In this document: positions 14,262-15,476 of the stretch, piece after piece | How the letters are laid out: every line of letters begins with the position of its first letter | Numbering within the stretch: position 1 is the stretch's first letter | From: JBAXRT01 sp037131065 | Lineage (GTDB): Bacteria > Bacteroidota > Bacteroidia > Bacteroidales > FEN-979 | Assembly: GCA_037131065.1 (NCBI GenBank) | Contig: JBAXRT010000064.1 | Location: 1-15,476 of the forward strand | Length of the DNA stretch: 15,476 nucleotides | Reading direction: 5' to 3' | Translations under genes and position numbers: made by a program | Notes under the pieces: model-generated | The model's input: the letters and a program-made list of their open reading frames with translations, nothing else | Told to the model about the DNA's origin: nothing | Database searches by the model: none

Positions 14262-15263
14262 TTATTGATGGTAAAAAATGCGATGAAAGTAGAGGGTATT
14301 AGCCAGTATCATGAAAAAGTAGAGCCAGAGGAACCACTCTACCCTGGCGGGTTTCCTGATCCCCTGGAGTGCTGAAACGATGACAAGGGAGAATGCCGGG
14401 GCGGCTGTCAGCGGGTGAAAGATGGCCATAGGCCCTGAGAGGAAAAAAGTCAGAATGCTGAAGGGGATCGTCCAGAGGAAGAGATTCATTTTTGCCCTGA
14501 TCTCAACAGTTTTTTCAACCGGTCCGGAGAAAAGAACGGAAAGCCCATAGAGGCCTGAAAGAAGCGTCATTCCACCGAGAATCAGGAAATCGATCTGGAA
14601 AGGGTTCGGGAAAACAAAGATCTTATGAAAGAACTCAACGTAGGCATTGATCTTTTCAGTAAGCTGGTCATACCAGAAGTATGTCACAGCCAGATAGAGA
14701 TAAGGGGTCAGGAGTCCCAGCAGGGCGCTGATCCACTGACGCCATTTGCCTGACCTGAAGAGCACAAAGCTGATAAAGATCAATCCGCACCAGATGATGA
14801 ACGGAAAATAAAACATCGAGGCAACAGAGGTGAAGAAACCTGCAGCGAAAATCCTGTCGAGGTGTTCAGGTTTTTTATAGGAGATCATCAGGTTGTAGAT
14901 GATGACCAGAAGCAGCAATACATTGATATTGACAGGGTTCAGGATCAATGCTTCCGGGTAAAAGCTCATCACCAGGATGAAGATGAGGGCCGCCAGTGAG
15001 GAGTTTTTCTGGACAAGCTCATGGCCGGAAAGGATCTGGTTGAGCCAGTACATTTCCACCACCACCAGTATAAACCCTAGGATTACCGAGAGCAGCGGTA
15101 AATTATGGATCAGGCTGTAAAGAAGGTCATAAAGAGGGACAGGCCCGTAAGGAGGTGGAATGGATGGAGGATTAAAGCAGGGTATTACCCAAAGAACGAG
15201 GGCTGTCATGCTTATGACGGCGTACTGTGTGATGAAACTTGACCTGAAAAATTTTATGACCAC
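14262..15263 (-). CDS. DUF6427-like integral membrane protein
   Basis: The 333-residue protein is strongly hydrophobic, with about nine or ten membrane segments (for example about 13-28, 55-75, 88-105, 110-128, 138-170, 178-196, 225-245, 262-280, 285-300 and 310-326) and few charged residues. The N-terminal FFRSSFITQ and internal 'LDRIFAAGFFTSVASMFYFPF' resemble the Bacteroidetes DUF6427 membrane family, seen beside purD in relatives. The function is unknown; it could be a transporter or a lipid/cell-envelope enzyme. The start is a GTG at 15263; an AAGGAG lies about 22 bp upstream, rather far, and no in-frame ATG precedes it, so the exact start is uncertain. It lies 29 bp after purD and 8 bp before rnhB in the same direction. 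Gene certain; family name moderately so. Confidence 0.7.
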   Translation of the reverse strand: MVIKFFRSSFITQYAVISMTALVLWVIPCFNPPSIPPPYGPVPLYDLLYSLIHNLPLLSVILGFILVVVEMYWLNQILSGHELVQKNSSLAALIFILVMSFYPEALILNPVNINVLLLLVIIYNLMISYKKPEHLDRIFAAGFFTSVASMFYFPFIIWCGLIFISFVLFRSGKWRQWISALLGLLTPYLYLAVTYFWYDQLTEKINAYVEFFHKIFVFPNPFQIDFLILGGMTLLSGLYGLSVLFSGPVEKTVEIRAKMNLFLWTIPFSILTFFLSGPMAIFHPLTAAPAFSLVIVSALQGIRKPARVEWFLWLYFFMILANTLYFHRIFYHQ

Positions 15264-15292
15264 AGCTATGGCATTAGGATTTTATCTCCTTT

Positions 15293-15476
15293 TCAGAGAT
15301 CAAAACCGATGTCGCGGCGAAAGTACTTCCCCCCGAAGGTGATTTTACCAGCATTTTCATACGACTGATCGAGGGCCTCCTTCATCGTGCTGCCGAAGGA
15401 TGTGACGGCAATGACCCTTCCACCGGCGGTAAGTGTCTGACCGTTTTCCGGTCCGGCGGATGTGCCGGCATGGAAC
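15293..15476 (-). CDS. purD: Phosphoribosylamine--glycine ligase, C-terminal end (5' end outside window)
   Basis: Only the last 60 residues are inside the window; the frame runs from base 15475 to the TGA at 15293-15295. The enzyme joins glycine to phosphoribosylamine with ATP in purine synthesis. The fragment has the family C-terminal segment: 'FHAGTSAGPENGQTLTAGG', then 'RVIAVTSFGSTMKEALDQSY' (the RVLxVTxxGxTxxEA motif), 'GKITFGGKYFRRDIG' (the FxGxxYRRDIG end) and a natural C-terminus at GFDL. It is the first gene seen of the purD > DUF6427 > rnhB run. The call rests on one of the best-conserved ends in the family. Confidence 0.93.
   Translation of the reverse strand, partial: FHAGTSAGPENGQTLTAGGRVIAVTSFGSTMKEALDQSYENAGKITFGGKYFRRDIGFDL

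Overview
The window looks like chromosomal DNA from an anaerobic or facultatively anaerobic member of the Bacteroidetes, most likely Bacteroidales. The support is fourfold: several Bacteroidetes-type -7 boxes (TAnnTTTG) in front of genes, few Shine-Dalgarno sequences, family content typical of the phylum (a DUF6427-like membrane protein beside purD, a DUF3352-like lipid- or membrane-anchored giant), and an oxygen-sensitive glycyl-radical operon of the kind known in Tannerella. There are no RNA genes, insertion sequences, CRISPR arrays or phage genes, and no gene-free stretch longer than about 120 bases.

Layout. 1-1672 (+): the C-terminal part of an AsmA/DUF748-like envelope protein, then a secreted beta-barrel-like protein. 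1669-5571 (-): an operon hpdB-hpdC-hpdA encoding 4-hydroxyphenylacetate decarboxylase (large glycyl-radical subunit, small iron-sulfur subunit, radical-SAM activase), which makes p-cresol from a tyrosine fermentation product. 5647-6360 (-): an integral membrane protein with an Mpv17/PMP22-like C-terminus, closed by a hairpin terminator that separates it from hpdB. 6481-7041 (-): a YqgE/AlgH protein, divergent from 7099-10857 (+), which holds murL, murD2 and a secreted GH73 glucosaminidase with LysM domains. 10837-13578 (-): a 913-residue membrane-anchored protein with a DUF3352-like part and a C-terminal propeller. 13657-15476 (-): rnhB, the DUF6427-like membrane protein and the 3' end of purD, reading purD > DUF6427 > rnhB.

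How the genes work together. The most notable set is murL-murD2. It encodes the alternative route to D-glutamate in peptidoglycan: MurD2 adds L-Glu to UDP-MurNAc-L-Ala and MurL, an ATP-using PP-loop enzyme, epimerises that residue in place. The route replaces glutamate racemase (MurI) plus ordinary MurD. The two genes overlap by 8 bp and are followed by a peptidoglycan hydrolase, so this strand is a small cell-wall cluster. The hpd operon has the active-site residues of true HPAD at matching spacing, but its small subunit and its activase both show unusual iron-sulfur ligand patterns.

A second layer is a set of short intergenic tandem repeats with a 7-bp period (unit GARTGAC). Three arrays of about 35 bp each start at, or run through, stop and start codons of yqgE, murD2 and hpdC, always in the sense orientation of the adjacent gene. 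An AT-rich heptad array of similar size follows rnhB.
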